In this document: positions 1-8,198 of the stretch, piece after piece
Numbering within the stretch: position 1 is the first letter of the stretch
How the letters are laid out: each line of letters begins with the position of its first letter
Assembly: GCA_018062965.1 (NCBI GenBank)
Contig: JAGORG010000003.1
Span: 1-47,654 of the forward strand
Length of the DNA: 47,654 nucleotides
Origin: Minisyncoccota bacterium
GTDB lineage: Bacteria > Patescibacteriota > Minisyncoccia > Phycocordibacterales > UBA5272
Direction of reading: 5' to 3'
The notes under the pieces: generated by a model
Databases searched by the model: none
The model's input: only the letters and a program-made list of their open reading frames with translations
Told to the model about the DNA's origin: nothing
Position numbers and translations under genes: made by a program

Positions 1-945
1 CAATAGTCCGACACCATACATAATATGCTTCCAGTGTTGTTTTCGTATTTCGATAAACACCATAAGAGCTAGACCAAAGGCGAGAAAAATGATGAGCGCT
101 TTGTAAAAGATATCTACGACATGTGAACCTTTAAAGAGTAGTCGATCGTACCAAGATGTATATACAATTGGCTCTGAAGTTGTAGCTACGATTTCTTGTG
201 TTTCAGAATTTTTAACAACAGTAAACAAAGGAGTAGAGACAATAGGCTTTAACGTAGAAGTTGCCACAACTTCAGTTTCTCCTTTAACTTCTGGGGTACC
301 TGTTGCAGTTACCTGAGATGGTACAAGGTCTTGAGCGGGCGATGTTTGCTGTGCACTAGTTGATATATTTGATGCTGCTGTTGCTGGTGTGCCAAACATT
401 TGGACAACAAAAATAGTAGGCACTCCCTCATGAATACCTTCTGCTGTTGCGATACCAATTTCTCTAAAGTTAATATTAAGCAAATTAGCTCGATGCTTTG
501 GTGAGTCAAGCCAAGCTTGGTTTACATCTTTAGAATCGTTGAAGTTAATAGCTAGATTTTCACCAGCATACACAAAAACATATCCCGCTTCTTTAAACCA
601 GTGCCATGGGGTTACTCCACTAGGACTCTCATGAGCAAAGTAGTCATTCTTAATCATGTCTTCCGCTTTCATTTGCGCCGCAGTATCAAGAAGCGTATTT
701 CTCTGAAGAGGTACTTCGTTATATGCGATGCGGCTTTCATTTGCCAAATCAACTAGTACAGAAGCTGCAACCGAAGCACCCAGTACTGTTTTGTGCATAA
801 AAAAAGAACTACCCGCTGAAAAACCAAGCATAAAAATACTGGCAAGTAGTATTAGAACGACAGAAACTTCCCTAAAAAGATGTGGCTTGTAATCGTTGTG
901 CTCATGTGGGATGAAAAAATGCTTCAAGAGCTTTAACGGATGCAT
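1..945 (-). CDS. CAP-domain (SCP/YkwD-like) membrane-anchored surface protein, partial
   Basis: The frame is open from ATG 945 to the window edge, so the C-terminus is missing (315 codons seen). After a basic N-terminus comes one membrane segment (about residues 29-46). The CAP domain follows at about residues 70-195, with the family pattern HESPSG, AGENLAI, AWLDSPKHRANLL, FREIGIA and VVQMFG. A Ser/Thr-rich linker and a second hydrophobic segment close to the window edge come after it. CAP proteins of this bacterial type are extracytoplasmic and of unclear biochemical role. A bidirectional terminator separates it from the next gene. The domain call is firm; the function is not known. Confidence 0.85.
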   Translation of the reverse strand, partial: MHPLKLLKHFFIPHEHNDYKPHLFREVSVVLILLASIFMLGFSAGSSFFMHKTVLGASVAASVLVDLANESRIAYNEVPLQRNTLLDTAAQMKAEDMIKNDYFAHESPSGVTPWHWFKEAGYVFVYAGENLAINFNDSKDVNQAWLDSPKHRANLLNINFREIGIATAEGIHEGVPTIFVVQMFGTPATAASNISTSAQQTSPAQDLVPSQVTATGTPEVKGETEVVATSTLKPIVSTPLFTVVKNSETQEIVATTSEPIVYTSWYDRLLFKGSHVVDIFYKALIIFLAFGLALMVFIEIRKQHWKHIMYGVGLL

Positions 946-973
946 ATATCAACAAGTATAGCTGAGGAAGAGT

Positions 974-1009
974 AAAAAACAACCCGCACATCTGTGCGAG
1001 TTGTTTTTT
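974..1009. terminator. Bidirectional hairpin terminator
   Basis: An A-tract, a GC-containing stem around a four-base loop and a T-tract form a symmetrical intrinsic terminator between two minus-strand genes. It ends the 843-aa protein transcript (minus) and could also work on plus. Confidence 0.8.
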
Positions 1010-1028
1010 AACTGTAAATTGCTATTAG

Positions 1029-3560
1029 CTAGCGAGCGTTTATATGAGCTCGTGATAGTGGGCCAAAGAATCCTGTCGAAGGGATACTATTTGCACGCTG
1101 CCACTTTGTAACCGCTGCTTTAGTTAGTGGGCCAAAGTATCCAGTTGAAAGACCTGCTCGAAGGTATCCTCCTTCAATGAGAGTCTTCTGAAGTTCGACA
1201 ACGTCAGTACCTCGACTACCGAATCCTAGATTCGCAGCAAAATTAAATGCTGTAGCACCGAGAACCTGTCCAACTGTACCTATTGTTGGAGATGTTACTG
1301 ATGTGTTCCCAGATGTAGCAGGTGTTCCTGCTGTAGAACTAGGTGCCGTACTTGCAGATGCTGAACTAGATGATGAACCTCCGGTTGATCCTGATGATGA
1401 TCCACCTCCAGAACCTCCAACACCAACTTGGCTATATACAACGAATGTTGTTGCGTGCTTTGTCCAAACAACCAAATCAGAACCTGCTGTAGTAGCACAA
1501 TCATCTCCCGCAGCTAGCGTTGGATTTGTTGAGCTATCACATGTATTTGTGATGTGTGTAAACGCACCATTTCGTGACCATCCAACTTTCTTGCCTGCCT
1601 GACCAGCAAATGTGAGCTTGATAGCCTTGTCAAACGTAAGAGAGATATCTCCTGCTCCGATTTCAATACCGATTGCTGTTCCAGAGAGCGCAAAACCTTG
1701 TTCAGGGGTAAGCGTAAATACTGTTGTTGCTACAGGGAGGTCAAATGTTCCATCCCATGATGTAGGGCCTGATATAACTGTTTCTGCAGGGATAAATGCC
1801 TGAACAGTTCCAGATGTAGTTGTAGCAGTAAGTTGCGTGTTTGATTCCACAGTTGCTGTTTTACCTTCTGGTGTTGTTGAAGCTGATGTAACAGGTGCTT
1901 CTGAAAAACCTTTCAAGAGAATTGTGTCAGTTGATGTGGCGTTAGCTTTTGTCCAAGCAAGATCTGAACCAATACTTCGTACGTTTGTATATGAAGAGTA
2001 TCCATATGTACGAACAGAAAACGTTTCTGGGTTTGTTACTGCTAGCACAGCTCGGGTAAATGAGTTATTTTCCCAAATTGATTTCCAATCAAACTGCGCT
2101 TCTGTGTATTCTCCTCGAGCGCGAATATGCCACTTGTTATCAGATTCAAAGGTGTTTCCTGTGATTACAGCACCTCCAACAGGGTAGACATACCATGGTT
2201 GTCCTCCTGCGCCACTAAAACTAATGCGAGCATAGTCATTTGTAGTACCTTTAAACGTATTGTTTGTGATAACACGGTCTCCTGCAGGTGACGATGTGGC
2301 TGTACCGGCACCACTTGCAATACTGATAGTTGAAGCGTTATCAAATACGTTGTTAGTGATTGTGAACTTGTTAACAATCTGACTAGTAGTAAAGTCGCTA
2401 ATATATACAGCTCCACTTATTTCAGAGATTTTTGAGTCACGTAGGGTGAAGTTATCACCAATAACTTCAATCGTCTTGTTAGTTCCTGGGATGTTTTCAG
2501 CAAATGTAATACCTGAGATAGTTACATTATCTGCTGCGATAAATGTTCCACTGTTACCAAAGCTATTAGTAGCGTTTGTTTTAACAGTCACATCTCCAAC
2601 ACCTTGTAGTTTTACACTAGAGGTTCCAAAGAAAAGGCCAAACTGGTACGCAGCTCCATTAACTGTTCTGTTAGTAGCAGTTTCTGTGTATAGACCAGGG
2701 TAAACAGTTACTGTTTCTCCTGATACCGCAGCATCAAGCGCAGCCTGGATATTAGCGTAGATAGTAGTTGTACTTCCTTGTGTAATAGCAGCTTTCTGTG
2801 TAAGGTTGTTTGACCATACATAGAATGCAGATGTTCCTGCAGCGTGATACTTGTGGTAATCAGAAGGCGCTGTTACAGATACAGTTGCTGTATCTGAAAT
2901 ACGAGCACCATCAGACCAAATCTTGTTTGTTTCACCAAGAGTTCCTGAAACGAGGTTAAATACAGAAGGTGTCATAACACCACTTCCTGGATCAACGTTT
3001 ATAGCTCCCCATGCACTACCAGATGTAGTGAGTCCAGTTGCAGTAACAGTTGAACCGTTAACAGTAAGACCAGCTCCTCGTGAATTAACAATAGTTACAT
3101 TGTTAAGCGTAAGGTTTGCATTACCGTATGCCTGTACACCGTAACAATTAGTAGATTCACAATCAAATGTAATACCTGAAATCACTACTGGATTTGTATC
3201 AGTTGCAGGAAAAGCAACAAGAAGGTGCTTTGAACCTCCTACTGTACCAAAATCAGTTGCAGCCTTAACAGTTACTGAACCTTGTCCAGCAAGTGTTACA
3301 GACTTTGAGATATTCAACTGCGCAGCGAGCGGGTATACACCATCTGCAATGTTGATAGTATCCCCATCAGCAGCAATTGAAACCGCAGCTTCAATAGTTG
3401 TGAAAGGAGTTTCTGCTGTCATACCATCAGTAGTTGTACTTGTTGTATTAACATTTACATACCATGGAGTAGCAGCTGAAACGTTTACAGCTCCATCGAT
3501 AAAAAGCGCACAAGCAAACATTGTTGCACCAAAACCTTTAAGCACGTTTGAACTAATCAT
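1029..3560 (-). CDS. Secreted beta-helix surface protein with C-terminal peptidoglycan-binding domain
   Basis: 843 aa. A signal peptide ends near VSAATPW (about residue 30). Two regions (about 30-210 and 260-520) carry the periodic Asn/Val/Ile pattern of right-handed parallel beta-helices (pectin-lyase-like), with runs such as ITNNTF and ISGITF. Residues about 600-740 form a Thr-rich region, followed by a Gly/Ser linker (about 745-790). The last 70 residues are a PG_binding_1-like repeat (LGFGSRGTDVVELQ, GYFGPLTKAAV, GFFGPLSRAHI). It is probably an exported adhesin-like or polysaccharide-contacting protein held on the wall. A TTGACT-17-TAGTAT promoter lies upstream with a leader of about 75 nt and no Shine-Dalgarno site. 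The fold call is an inference from sequence pattern. Confidence 0.85.
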   Translation of the reverse strand: MISSNVLKGFGATMFACALFIDGAVNVSAATPWYVNVNTTSTTTDGMTAETPFTTIEAAVSIAADGDTINIADGVYPLAAQLNISKSVTLAGQGSVTVKAATDFGTVGGSKHLLVAFPATDTNPVVISGITFDCESTNCYGVQAYGNANLTLNNVTIVNSRGAGLTVNGSTVTATGLTTSGSAWGAINVDPGSGVMTPSVFNLVSGTLGETNKIWSDGARISDTATVSVTAPSDYHKYHAAGTSAFYVWSNNLTQKAAITQGSTTTIYANIQAALDAAVSGETVTVYPGLYTETATNRTVNGAAYQFGLFFGTSSVKLQGVGDVTVKTNATNSFGNSGTFIAADNVTISGITFAENIPGTNKTIEVIGDNFTLRDSKISEISGAVYISDFTTSQIVNKFTITNNVFDNASTISIASGAGTATSSPAGDRVITNNTFKGTTNDYARISFSGAGGQPWYVYPVGGAVITGNTFESDNKWHIRARGEYTEAQFDWKSIWENNSFTRAVLAVTNPETFSVRTYGYSSYTNVRSIGSDLAWTKANATSTDTILLKGFSEAPVTSASTTPEGKTATVESNTQLTATTTSGTVQAFIPAETVISGPTSWDGTFDLPVATTVFTLTPEQGFALSGTAIGIEIGAGDISLTFDKAIKLTFAGQAGKKVGWSRNGAFTHITNTCDSSTNPTLAAGDDCATTAGSDLVVWTKHATTFVVYSQVGVGGSGGGSSSGSTGGSSSSSASASTAPSSTAGTPATSGNTSVTSPTIGTVGQVLGATAFNFAANLGFGSRGTDVVELQKTLIEGGYLRAGLSTGYFGPLTKAAVTKWQRANSIPSTGFFGPLSRAHINAR

Positions 3561-3642
3561 AAATTCTATAGCTTAATAAATAATACTAGTAATAAAAGAG
3601 TAACCAAAAACAGCTTATTCAGACATAAAGCTCGTGAGTCGA

Positions 3643-3671
3643 ATACTACGCTTGTTACCAACCTAAGTCAA
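3643..3671 (-). promoter_or_regulatory. Sigma70-type promoter of the beta-helix surface protein
   Basis: On the minus strand TTGACT (3666-3671), a 17-nt spacer and TAGTAT (3643-3648). It predicts a 5' leader of about 75 nt before ATG 3560, unlike the leaderless genes around it. Confidence 0.6.
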
Positions 3672-3700
3672 TAAGCTAAAAACATAGACTTAGCTATGAT

Positions 3701-4138
3701 TTAGTCCTGAAGGGCAAGTAAATTGCTGCATACTTGTTCAAACTCTTCAAGAGACGATATGGTTGCATCCAAACATCCATCTATCATCAGGTTTTAACCA
3801 TGTGCGTCTAGTTGACGCGTATCCGTACGATATCCGATACATGTTTTCCCTAGTGCATGAGCGATACCGAGCTCTACACACAGTCCTTCGTCTGGTACAC
3901 GCCCATCGAGTAACGCCAAGAATATATCCGCATCTCTCACTTCTTGCACATCTCGCTCAAATAATTCTTTGCGAACATCAGAAACATCTCGTCCACTTTG
4001 TATTTTTTCATATGCCAAACCTCCATCTTCTTGTGGAAGATACGTCTCATAGCCAAGATTCTCTAACAAATCACGAATACGTCTGTTTCGCTCTTGCTCC
4101 ATTTCATTAAACAGCGGCCCAGCTATGTAGACTTTCAT
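3701..4138 (-). pseudogene. Nucleoside 2-deoxyribosyltransferase, interrupted by in-frame TAA
   Basis: Begins MKVYIAGPLFN, the family start (PF05014), and has the nucleotide-binding and catalytic region DEGLCVELGIAHALGK at about residues 83-98. Translation stops after 114 aa at TAA 3794-3796. The same frame continues for 30 more codons (NLMIDGCLDATISSLEEF...) to a TAA at 3701, giving the usual family length (145 residues) and a tail like the family C-terminus. A single nonsense change or a sequencing error explains this; the shortened product lacks the last helix. These enzymes transfer deoxyribose between bases in nucleotide salvage. It is the last gene of a minus-strand operon, 9 nt after the membrane protein gene. 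Confidence 0.8.
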
Positions 4139-4147
4139 TGGTATTGA

Positions 4148-4537
4148 CTAGAAGAGTGCAAATCCAATTCCGGCCAAATATACTCCGAGTACCATAGAAG
4201 CGAATCCACCGAACACATATATAGCTGGACTATTGAACTTTGAAACAAACTTCTGAAGCGTACGATCTGGAGCAGCTAGGTAGAGAATACTTTCAATAAC
4301 CGCTACCCAACCAAACGATGAAATGATACTAGCCTGAAGCGATGAAAAGTCATTGTGTGTGACGATGAGAAATAGTCCCGCGAGCAATTCAACAGTGCTT
4401 AATACAAGACGTGTAAATCGTTCTTTTACGAACACTGAAATGAGGGGGATAAAGTATTCTTTACGCACCATAACCACAGTACCGATGATAATAAGAAAGA
4501 GCCCGAGAACTTTTGAAAGTAAGAGTGTTGTTTCCAT
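4148..4537 (-). CDS. Small polytopic membrane protein, unknown function
   Basis: 129 aa with four predicted hydrophobic segments (about 5-24, 40-58, 66-88 and 103-128) and few charged residues. No named family recognised. It is the middle gene of the operon running from 4962 to 3701, 41 nt after the DUF6884-like gene and 9 nt before the deoxyribosyltransferase gene. No Shine-Dalgarno sequence is visible. Confidence 0.75.
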   Translation of the reverse strand: METTLLLSKVLGLFLIIIGTVVMVRKEYFIPLISVFVKERFTRLVLSTVELLAGLFLIVTHNDFSSLQASIISSFGWVAVIESILYLAAPDRTLQKFVSKFNSPAIYVFGGFASMVLGVYLAGIGFALF

Positions 4538-4578
4538 GCAAATACGTTAGGTAAATAATCCAGTTACACGGCAAAAAC

Positions 4579-4962
4579 CTAAGCGGGAGGCAACTGGTGA
4601 TAGGTGAGGCTCACGTTTGCTATTTCAGCAGCCATAACGAGTGCTCGTGTATATGGCACCCACGATGCTTTTTCTTCAGTATAAAAAACGATATCTGTTA
4701 CCCCTTCTGTTTGAAGCTGCTTTGCCATTACAACTCCGAGTTCATCGACTTTACTGTCTTCAAGATAGTAATCATAAAGCTCAAGAGGGGTGTTACCTTT
4801 GATGATTCCATATTTACCAGAAAGAATGTAAAAGGGGAGTTCTAGACGCTTTGCTTCTTCGTATGTATGTGTCACGTGTGGTGCATCATATCTTAGATAT
4901 GCCGGCATAAGCCCAGCATCTTCACGCTTCTTTCTTGCACAAATAGTCACAAGGGCTTTCAT
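4579..4962 (-). CDS. DUF6884-like protein
   Basis: 127 aa from ATG 4962. It has the pattern of the DUF6884/YaaA-like group: a short N-terminal strand with ICARKKRE, then LPFYILSGKYGIIKGN (about 42-57) and an LYDYYL segment, resembling proteins that read ILSAKYGLL...YD. Function unknown. The start is chosen because GGTATACTTATAATC sits directly upstream, a -10 box 7 nt from ATG with no Shine-Dalgarno site. An upstream in-frame ATG at 5010 would fall before this promoter. First gene of a three-gene operon. Confidence 0.7.
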   Translation of the reverse strand: MKALVTICARKKREDAGLMPAYLRYDAPHVTHTYEEAKRLELPFYILSGKYGIIKGNTPLELYDYYLEDSKVDELGVVMAKQLQTEGVTDIVFYTEEKASWVPYTRALVMAAEIANVSLTYHQLPPA

Positions 4963-5003
4963 GATTATAAGTATACCAGGCAATACACTGAAGGTATGTA
5001 TAT

Positions 5004-5032
5004 TTGACATTAATACATATATGTTGTAGTTT
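5004..5032 (+). promoter_or_regulatory. Sigma70-type promoter of the CPBP protease gene
   Basis: TTGACA (5004-5009), 17-nt spacer, TAGTTT (5027-5032). It is followed by a short leader with GGAGG at about 5049. Confidence 0.6.
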
Positions 5033-5060
5033 ATTTATCAGACAACACGGAGGTTTTCAG

Positions 5061-5576
5061 ATGTTTAAAGAATTCAAGAACTTTAAAGAAGTGATCACAA
5101 CCTTCTTTCTGTTCATTACATTTAAAATGATGTGGAATATTTTCGTATTCATTTCATTTAGAGTTTTTCTTGTGCCTATTCATAATAACGGCATAAAAGA
5201 AAGTATTACAGTAGGATTCAAGACAGAACCCTACCATGTACTTCTTTTCTTATTTAACTTCGCATTCATAGAAGAGCTGATTTTTAGAGCTATTCCTATG
5301 TTGCTTGTTTTTGTATCCTTTATCTTTTTCCCTTACTTGGAGAAGGAAAAGGATAAAGTAATCCTTCTGGTGCTTCTTATTTCCTCAGCTATGTTTGGTC
5401 ACGCTCATGGAGACTACACAAACACAGTAATGCACGGCGGAGTTGGAGTTTTATTTTTTGTATTCTTCCTTAAAAGTGGCGGCTACAACGGTAAAATCTT
5501 TATTCCTTTGATAGCAACAACGTTACTTCACTTTTCAATGAACCTAATTGTGGTTCTATTAGCTGTTAGTAGCTAG
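5061..5576 (+). CDS. CPBP-family (CAAX protease/bacteriocin-processing) membrane metalloprotease
   Basis: 171 aa with several membrane segments. It carries the motifs of the CPBP/Abi family (PF02517): EELIFR (the EExxxR motif) at about residues 71-76, FGHAH near 114, and a C-terminal LLHFSMN. Such proteins are intramembrane proteases, often linked to bacteriocin immunity or maturation, though the substrate here is unknown. The start at 5061 is set by a clear ribosome site (CGGAGG, 8 nt upstream). It has its own promoter and terminator, so it is a single-gene unit on the plus strand. Confidence 0.85.
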   Translation: MFKEFKNFKEVITTFFLFITFKMMWNIFVFISFRVFLVPIHNNGIKESITVGFKTEPYHVLLFLFNFAFIEELIFRAIPMLLVFVSFIFFPYLEKEKDKVILLVLLISSAMFGHAHGDYTNTVMHGGVGVLFFVFFLKSGGYNGKIFIPLIATTLLHFSMNLIVVLLAVSS

Positions 5577-5589
5577 ACTTCATTCCATC

Positions 5590-5615
5590 TAAACCCCACA
5601 TTTGTGGGTTTTTTA
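5590..5615 (+). terminator. Hairpin terminator after the CPBP gene
   Basis: AACCCCAC / GTGGGTT stem followed by a T-run, 14 nt after the stop codon. Confidence 0.8.
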
Positions 5616-5649
5616 TTTTCTGGAAAAATGGCATGAAAAATGTTAGTAT

Positions 5650-5785
5650 TACTATCACTCTTTACCGAAATAGGTTCTTCACAAAGAGTCAGTAAAATTG
5701 GGTCGAGACAGCTCGGCTGCGAAGAGTTAGAAACTCCAGCAGGCGAATTAGCAAATTCGAAGCTTGGCAATTTCTAACCAAAAAA
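5650..5785 (+). ncRNA. Possible structured RNA upstream of tRNA-Gln
   Basis: Noncoding stretch with several pairings: ACTCTTT (5657-5663) with AAAGAGT (5683-5689); CGAG/CTCG at 5704-5715; and a long arm GTTAGAAA (5726-5733) with TTTCTAAC (5771-5778) enclosing CCAGC/GCTTGG and CGAATT/AATTCG. A rival hairpin GAGTTagaAACTC (5724-5736) would exclude the long arm. No known RNA family was recognised and no clear promoter or U-tract is present, so this could also be a processed leader of the tRNA. Strand is assumed from the downstream tRNA. Confidence 0.3.
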
Positions 5786-5845
5786 CTCTCAAGAATCAAA
5801 AAAGAGTAGAGGCAAAAGCAAGGTCGTCGCTCACAAAATAAAGAA

Positions 5846-5916
5846 TGGGGTATCGTCTAATGGTAGGACATCAGGTTTTGGTCCTGAGTATCGAGGTTCG
5901 AGTCCTTGTACCCCAG
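5846..5916 (+). tRNA. tRNA-Gln (anticodon TTG)
   Basis: Full cloverleaf: acceptor TGGGGTA/TACCCCA, D arm, anticodon stem TCAGG/CCTGA around loop TTTTGGT with anticodon TTG, and T arm CGAGG-TTCGAGT-CCTTG. The discriminator base is G and CCA is not encoded. Its 3' end is the anchor for the repeats that run through the next 2.5 kb. Confidence 0.93.
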
Positions 5917-5921
5917 CAAAC
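5903..5921 (+). repeat. Putative att site in the tRNA-Gln 3' end
   Basis: TCCTTGTACCCCAGCAAAC, spanning the 3' half of the T arm, the acceptor strand and 5 nt beyond. It matches 8434-8452 at 18 of 19 positions. Shorter cognates end in CAGCAAAC at 7362-7369 and CAGCAA at 8222-8227. Confidence 0.65.
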
Positions 5922-5982
5922 ATAGTTTCGCGAATAAACGCTTGAGAATAAAACAAAAGTAGGTTCGAGTCCCGGAAGGGTT
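5914..5982 (+). repeat. 69-nt segment-start repeat, copy 1
   Basis: Runs from CAGCAAAC to a tRNA T-arm-like end, AGGTTCGAGTCCC...GGGTT (5961-5982). It aligns without gaps to 7362-7430 at 51 of 69 positions, with the final 22 nt nearly identical. It looks like a leftover tRNA 3'-end fragment at the start of an inserted segment. Confidence 0.65.
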
Positions 5983-5986
5983 CTGG

Positions 5987-5992
5987 TATACT
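5987..5992 (+). promoter_or_regulatory. -10 box of the Fic gene (leaderless)
   Basis: TATACT followed by exactly 6 nt and then ATG 5999. Transcription would begin at or next to the start codon. Confidence 0.55.
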
Positions 5993-5998
5993 TCAGAA

Positions 5999-7327
5999 AT
6001 GAAACATGAAATGGAGCCATTAGGTGAACCAACCATAAGAGAGACTGAACCAATGACAGTCTTTCAAGCAAAGCCGTTAGAGTCTTTCATTGCCCTGAAA
6101 GAGGAAATGATGAGGGAGATTGGTGTCCCCGATGGAGTAGTTTTGTGGCACAGGTTGCAGAATATAAACCACGACCTTCGCTCATTTCAGGTTGTTGATA
6201 AGGAATTGACACAACGATCACAGTCTCACAAAGTAACGGACAAGCTTCGAAATGTGCTTAGAAAAGCGAAACCTGTACCTGAGGATGGGCGAAGTATTAT
6301 GTTTAGTGGACGTGAAGATGTTCAACGTATTAAAACAGAAGATCTGGAAAAACTAAAAAGTGCTGTGTTGGAAGAGCTCAAGAGAATAGAACAGTTTAAT
6401 GTTCCGCTTGGAAACTTAACTGAAAGTGAACTGGATCCAGAAGTGGCTAGTCTCTTAACTAAATATGAAAAAAATAAAGTATACGAACTGTTAGAGCCAG
6501 GGGTAGGTATCGAATGGAATGAAGTTTTGCAGCTCGTTAGTTGTATAAGTAGTTCTTTTGATTTTCGAAACAGAAAAATTGCTGAATTTGTTGGGTACAA
6601 ATATGCGCGTTCTATACCGTCGGATATTGATATTGAAGCATTTATTCTGAATGTTCATCAGATTCTTTATTGGCATAAAGGTAAAAGTGCGTATCGAAAT
6701 GTTCTTCTTAAGAACTCTGGTGGTTTTAATGCTCCTGTTGATTATGTTTTATTGCCTCAGATGATGAAAAAGTTTTCTCAAGATGTTGAGGCCGTTGGTT
6801 ATATTGAGAAAAACGAGGACGCCCTAAAGGAGGCGCTCAGAAAATATCTGCTATTTGAAATCATACATCCATTCCAAGATGGCAACGGTCGCACAGGAAG
6901 AGCTTTGTTCGTATATCTTCAGAGGCGTTTTAAAGAAAAGGAATCCATGACGGATAAACCTGTGCATATACCCATTGCACGCTTTGAATCCGGAACAGCC
7001 TTTTCAGAAGAGCGTAAGGATGTTATGAATCACCCAGGCTCTTTATCGCTCGACGTTAACATCCTTGTTCATGAGCTTATGCGAAACAAAGAAATTTTGA
7101 CGCTGAGTGAAGAATTAGAGCGTTCTAAGGATATGGATATAGATAGGTTTTATGACGGCGTGTGTAAAATACTTGAATCAGAACAGATGAGTGCTGAATT
7201 GGATAAGCTGGTAGATATGATCAAAAAGCAGAGTGCTCTTGATGATATGTCTAGTCAAGACTGGAACATTGTATATGATTCTGCACGAAATAATCTACTG
7301 AAGCAGCGTTTTGAAAAAGCGAATTAG
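5999..7327 (+). CDS. Fic-domain protein (putative AMP transferase)
   Basis: 442 aa. The Fic core motif HPFQDGNGRTGR starts at catalytic His290, a full match to HxFx(D/E)GNGRxxR. Fic enzymes usually move AMP from ATP to a Ser/Thr/Tyr hydroxyl of a target protein. Residues 1-210 are a helical, charged region not assigned to a family, and about 360-442 is a charged helical tail. No separate antitoxin gene is beside it, and an inhibitory helix was not found with confidence. It is the first gene after tRNA-Gln and lies between two copies of the 69-nt repeat, so it was probably acquired. It could act as a toxin, in phage defence or in internal signalling. Confidence 0.88.
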   Translation: MKHEMEPLGEPTIRETEPMTVFQAKPLESFIALKEEMMREIGVPDGVVLWHRLQNINHDLRSFQVVDKELTQRSQSHKVTDKLRNVLRKAKPVPEDGRSIMFSGREDVQRIKTEDLEKLKSAVLEELKRIEQFNVPLGNLTESELDPEVASLLTKYEKNKVYELLEPGVGIEWNEVLQLVSCISSSFDFRNRKIAEFVGYKYARSIPSDIDIEAFILNVHQILYWHKGKSAYRNVLLKNSGGFNAPVDYVLLPQMMKKFSQDVEAVGYIEKNEDALKEALRKYLLFEIIHPFQDGNGRTGRALFVYLQRRFKEKESMTDKPVHIPIARFESGTAFSEERKDVMNHPGSLSLDVNILVHELMRNKEILTLSEELERSKDMDIDRFYDGVCKILESEQMSAELDKLVDMIKKQSALDDMSSQDWNIVYDSARNNLLKQRFEKAN

Positions 7328-7338
7328 TTTCTAAAATT

Positions 7339-7369
7339 GTTCCAACTTCGTCCCAAACCTTCAGCAAAC
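7339..7369 (+). repeat. Segment-end repeat A (GTTCCAACTTCGTCCC...CAGCAAAC)
   Basis: Begins 12 nt after the Fic stop. It belongs with 8199-8227 and 14786-14811 (GTTC/TTTC-AACTTyG-CCC...CTTCAGC) and ends in the CAGCAAAC seen at the tRNA end. Confidence 0.55.
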
Positions 7370-7430
7370 GTCATTTCGATAAACAAGCTTTGTGAAATAA
7401 GAAAAAGAAGGTTCGAGTCCCAGATGGGTT
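7362..7430 (+). repeat. 69-nt segment-start repeat, copy 2
   Basis: Gap-free match to 5914-5982 (51 of 69), ending in AGGTTCGAGTCCCAGATGGGTT. It precedes the terminator of the next minus-strand gene. Confidence 0.65.
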
Positions 7431-7435
7431 AAAAT

Positions 7436-7462
7436 AAAAAAGCCCACCGAAGTGGGCTTGCT
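7436..7462 (-). terminator. Terminator of the GC-rich deoxyribosyltransferase-like gene
   Basis: On minus, AAGCCCAC-ttcg-GTGGGCTT followed by a T-rich tract. Confidence 0.8.
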
Positions 7463-7489
7463 TCCAATCAGAAGACTTGTAGCGGGATC

Positions 7490-8095
7490 CTAGCGGTTCC
7501 TGCTTGCGACCAGGTCAGCGCAGAGCGATTCGAGATCGGAATACCTCGTCTGGTTGACTTCGTTCATGTAGTGGTTGGGAAGTCCCATGCGCTCCGCACC
7601 ATCCGGCCAGCCGATGAAGAGGCTGTTAGGCTGCCAGTGCACACTGCCGATCTGCATCTTCATGCCGAGGAAGATACCCAACTCGAGGTTGGTGTTGAGT
7701 CCGAGCAGTTCGTCCGCCTTGCGCGGAATCCAGAACACAGCATGGTCGGCGCACGTGGTCGGAGTGACGAGGCGACTGGATTCCCATTGGTGGATGTAGC
7801 TTCGCTCGGTGAAGTCGCCGAGGATTTCGAATCCGCGCGGTTCCGGGCAGTAGATCCAACCCGCAAAGCCGCGCTTGCGCAGGATTGCGACAGCAGTAGC
7901 TCGCCACTGGCAGTGGAGCACTTGGTTACGCGACGTGGGGCCGGCCAGGAAGATGGAGCCCTTCTGTTTGCTGTGCTCGGGCAGTTCAGCGTCGTGGTAG
8001 AGCTGGACCATCGGGTCCGTCCACATGGCCTTGAGTTCGGTCAGCAACGTTTCGTGTGCGACCACATAACCTTCTTGTCGATCGAGAGTGGGCAT
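7490..8095 (-). CDS. Nucleoside 2-deoxyribosyltransferase-like protein (GC-rich orphan)
   Basis: 201 aa. It has the features of the Nuc_deoxyri_tr2-type family: SIFLAGPTSR (about 47-56), a WRATAVAIL helix, YCPEPRG (about 82-88), a WESSRL helix and the acidic NLELGIFLGM (about 136-145), where the catalytic Glu is expected. The likely activity is on the N-glycosidic bond of (deoxy)nucleosides. The gene is visibly richer in G+C than everything around it. It has a GAGGAGGCAAC ribosome site, a TAGACA-17-TAGTGT promoter and its own terminator. It sits inside the tRNA-anchored array, antisense to its neighbours. Transfer from a GC-rich donor is inferred. Confidence 0.8.
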   Translation of the reverse strand: MPTLDRQEGYVVAHETLLTELKAMWTDPMVQLYHDAELPEHSKQKGSIFLAGPTSRNQVLHCQWRATAVAILRKRGFAGWIYCPEPRGFEILGDFTERSYIHQWESSRLVTPTTCADHAVFWIPRKADELLGLNTNLELGIFLGMKMQIGSVHWQPNSLFIGWPDGAERMGLPNHYMNEVNQTRYSDLESLCADLVASRNR

Positions 8096-8158
8096 GTTGC
8101 CTCCTCATGGTTGGAATGAGCCTCTTAATTGGTTGGGGAAGAGTAACCCGCTGAAAGT

Positions 8159-8187
8159 ACACTACAATAATTCAATACTTTTGTCTA
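8159..8187 (-). promoter_or_regulatory. Sigma70-type promoter of the GC-rich deoxyribosyltransferase-like gene
   Basis: Minus-strand TAGACA (8182-8187), 17-nt spacer, TAGTGT (8159-8164). Both boxes are imperfect but the spacing is ideal. Confidence 0.4.
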
Positions 8188-8198
8188 TATTCAAAAAA

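Noticed and set aside
1303-3576. Several plus-strand frames of 60-116 aa opposite the 843-aa surface protein
   Set aside because: They are complementary shadows of a Thr/Val/Ala-rich gene and have no start signals.
7571-8119. A 182-aa plus-strand reading frame antisense to the GC-rich deoxyribosyltransferase-like gene
   Set aside because: It is a shadow frame caused by high G+C. The minus strand has the promoter, ribosome site, terminator and family motifs.
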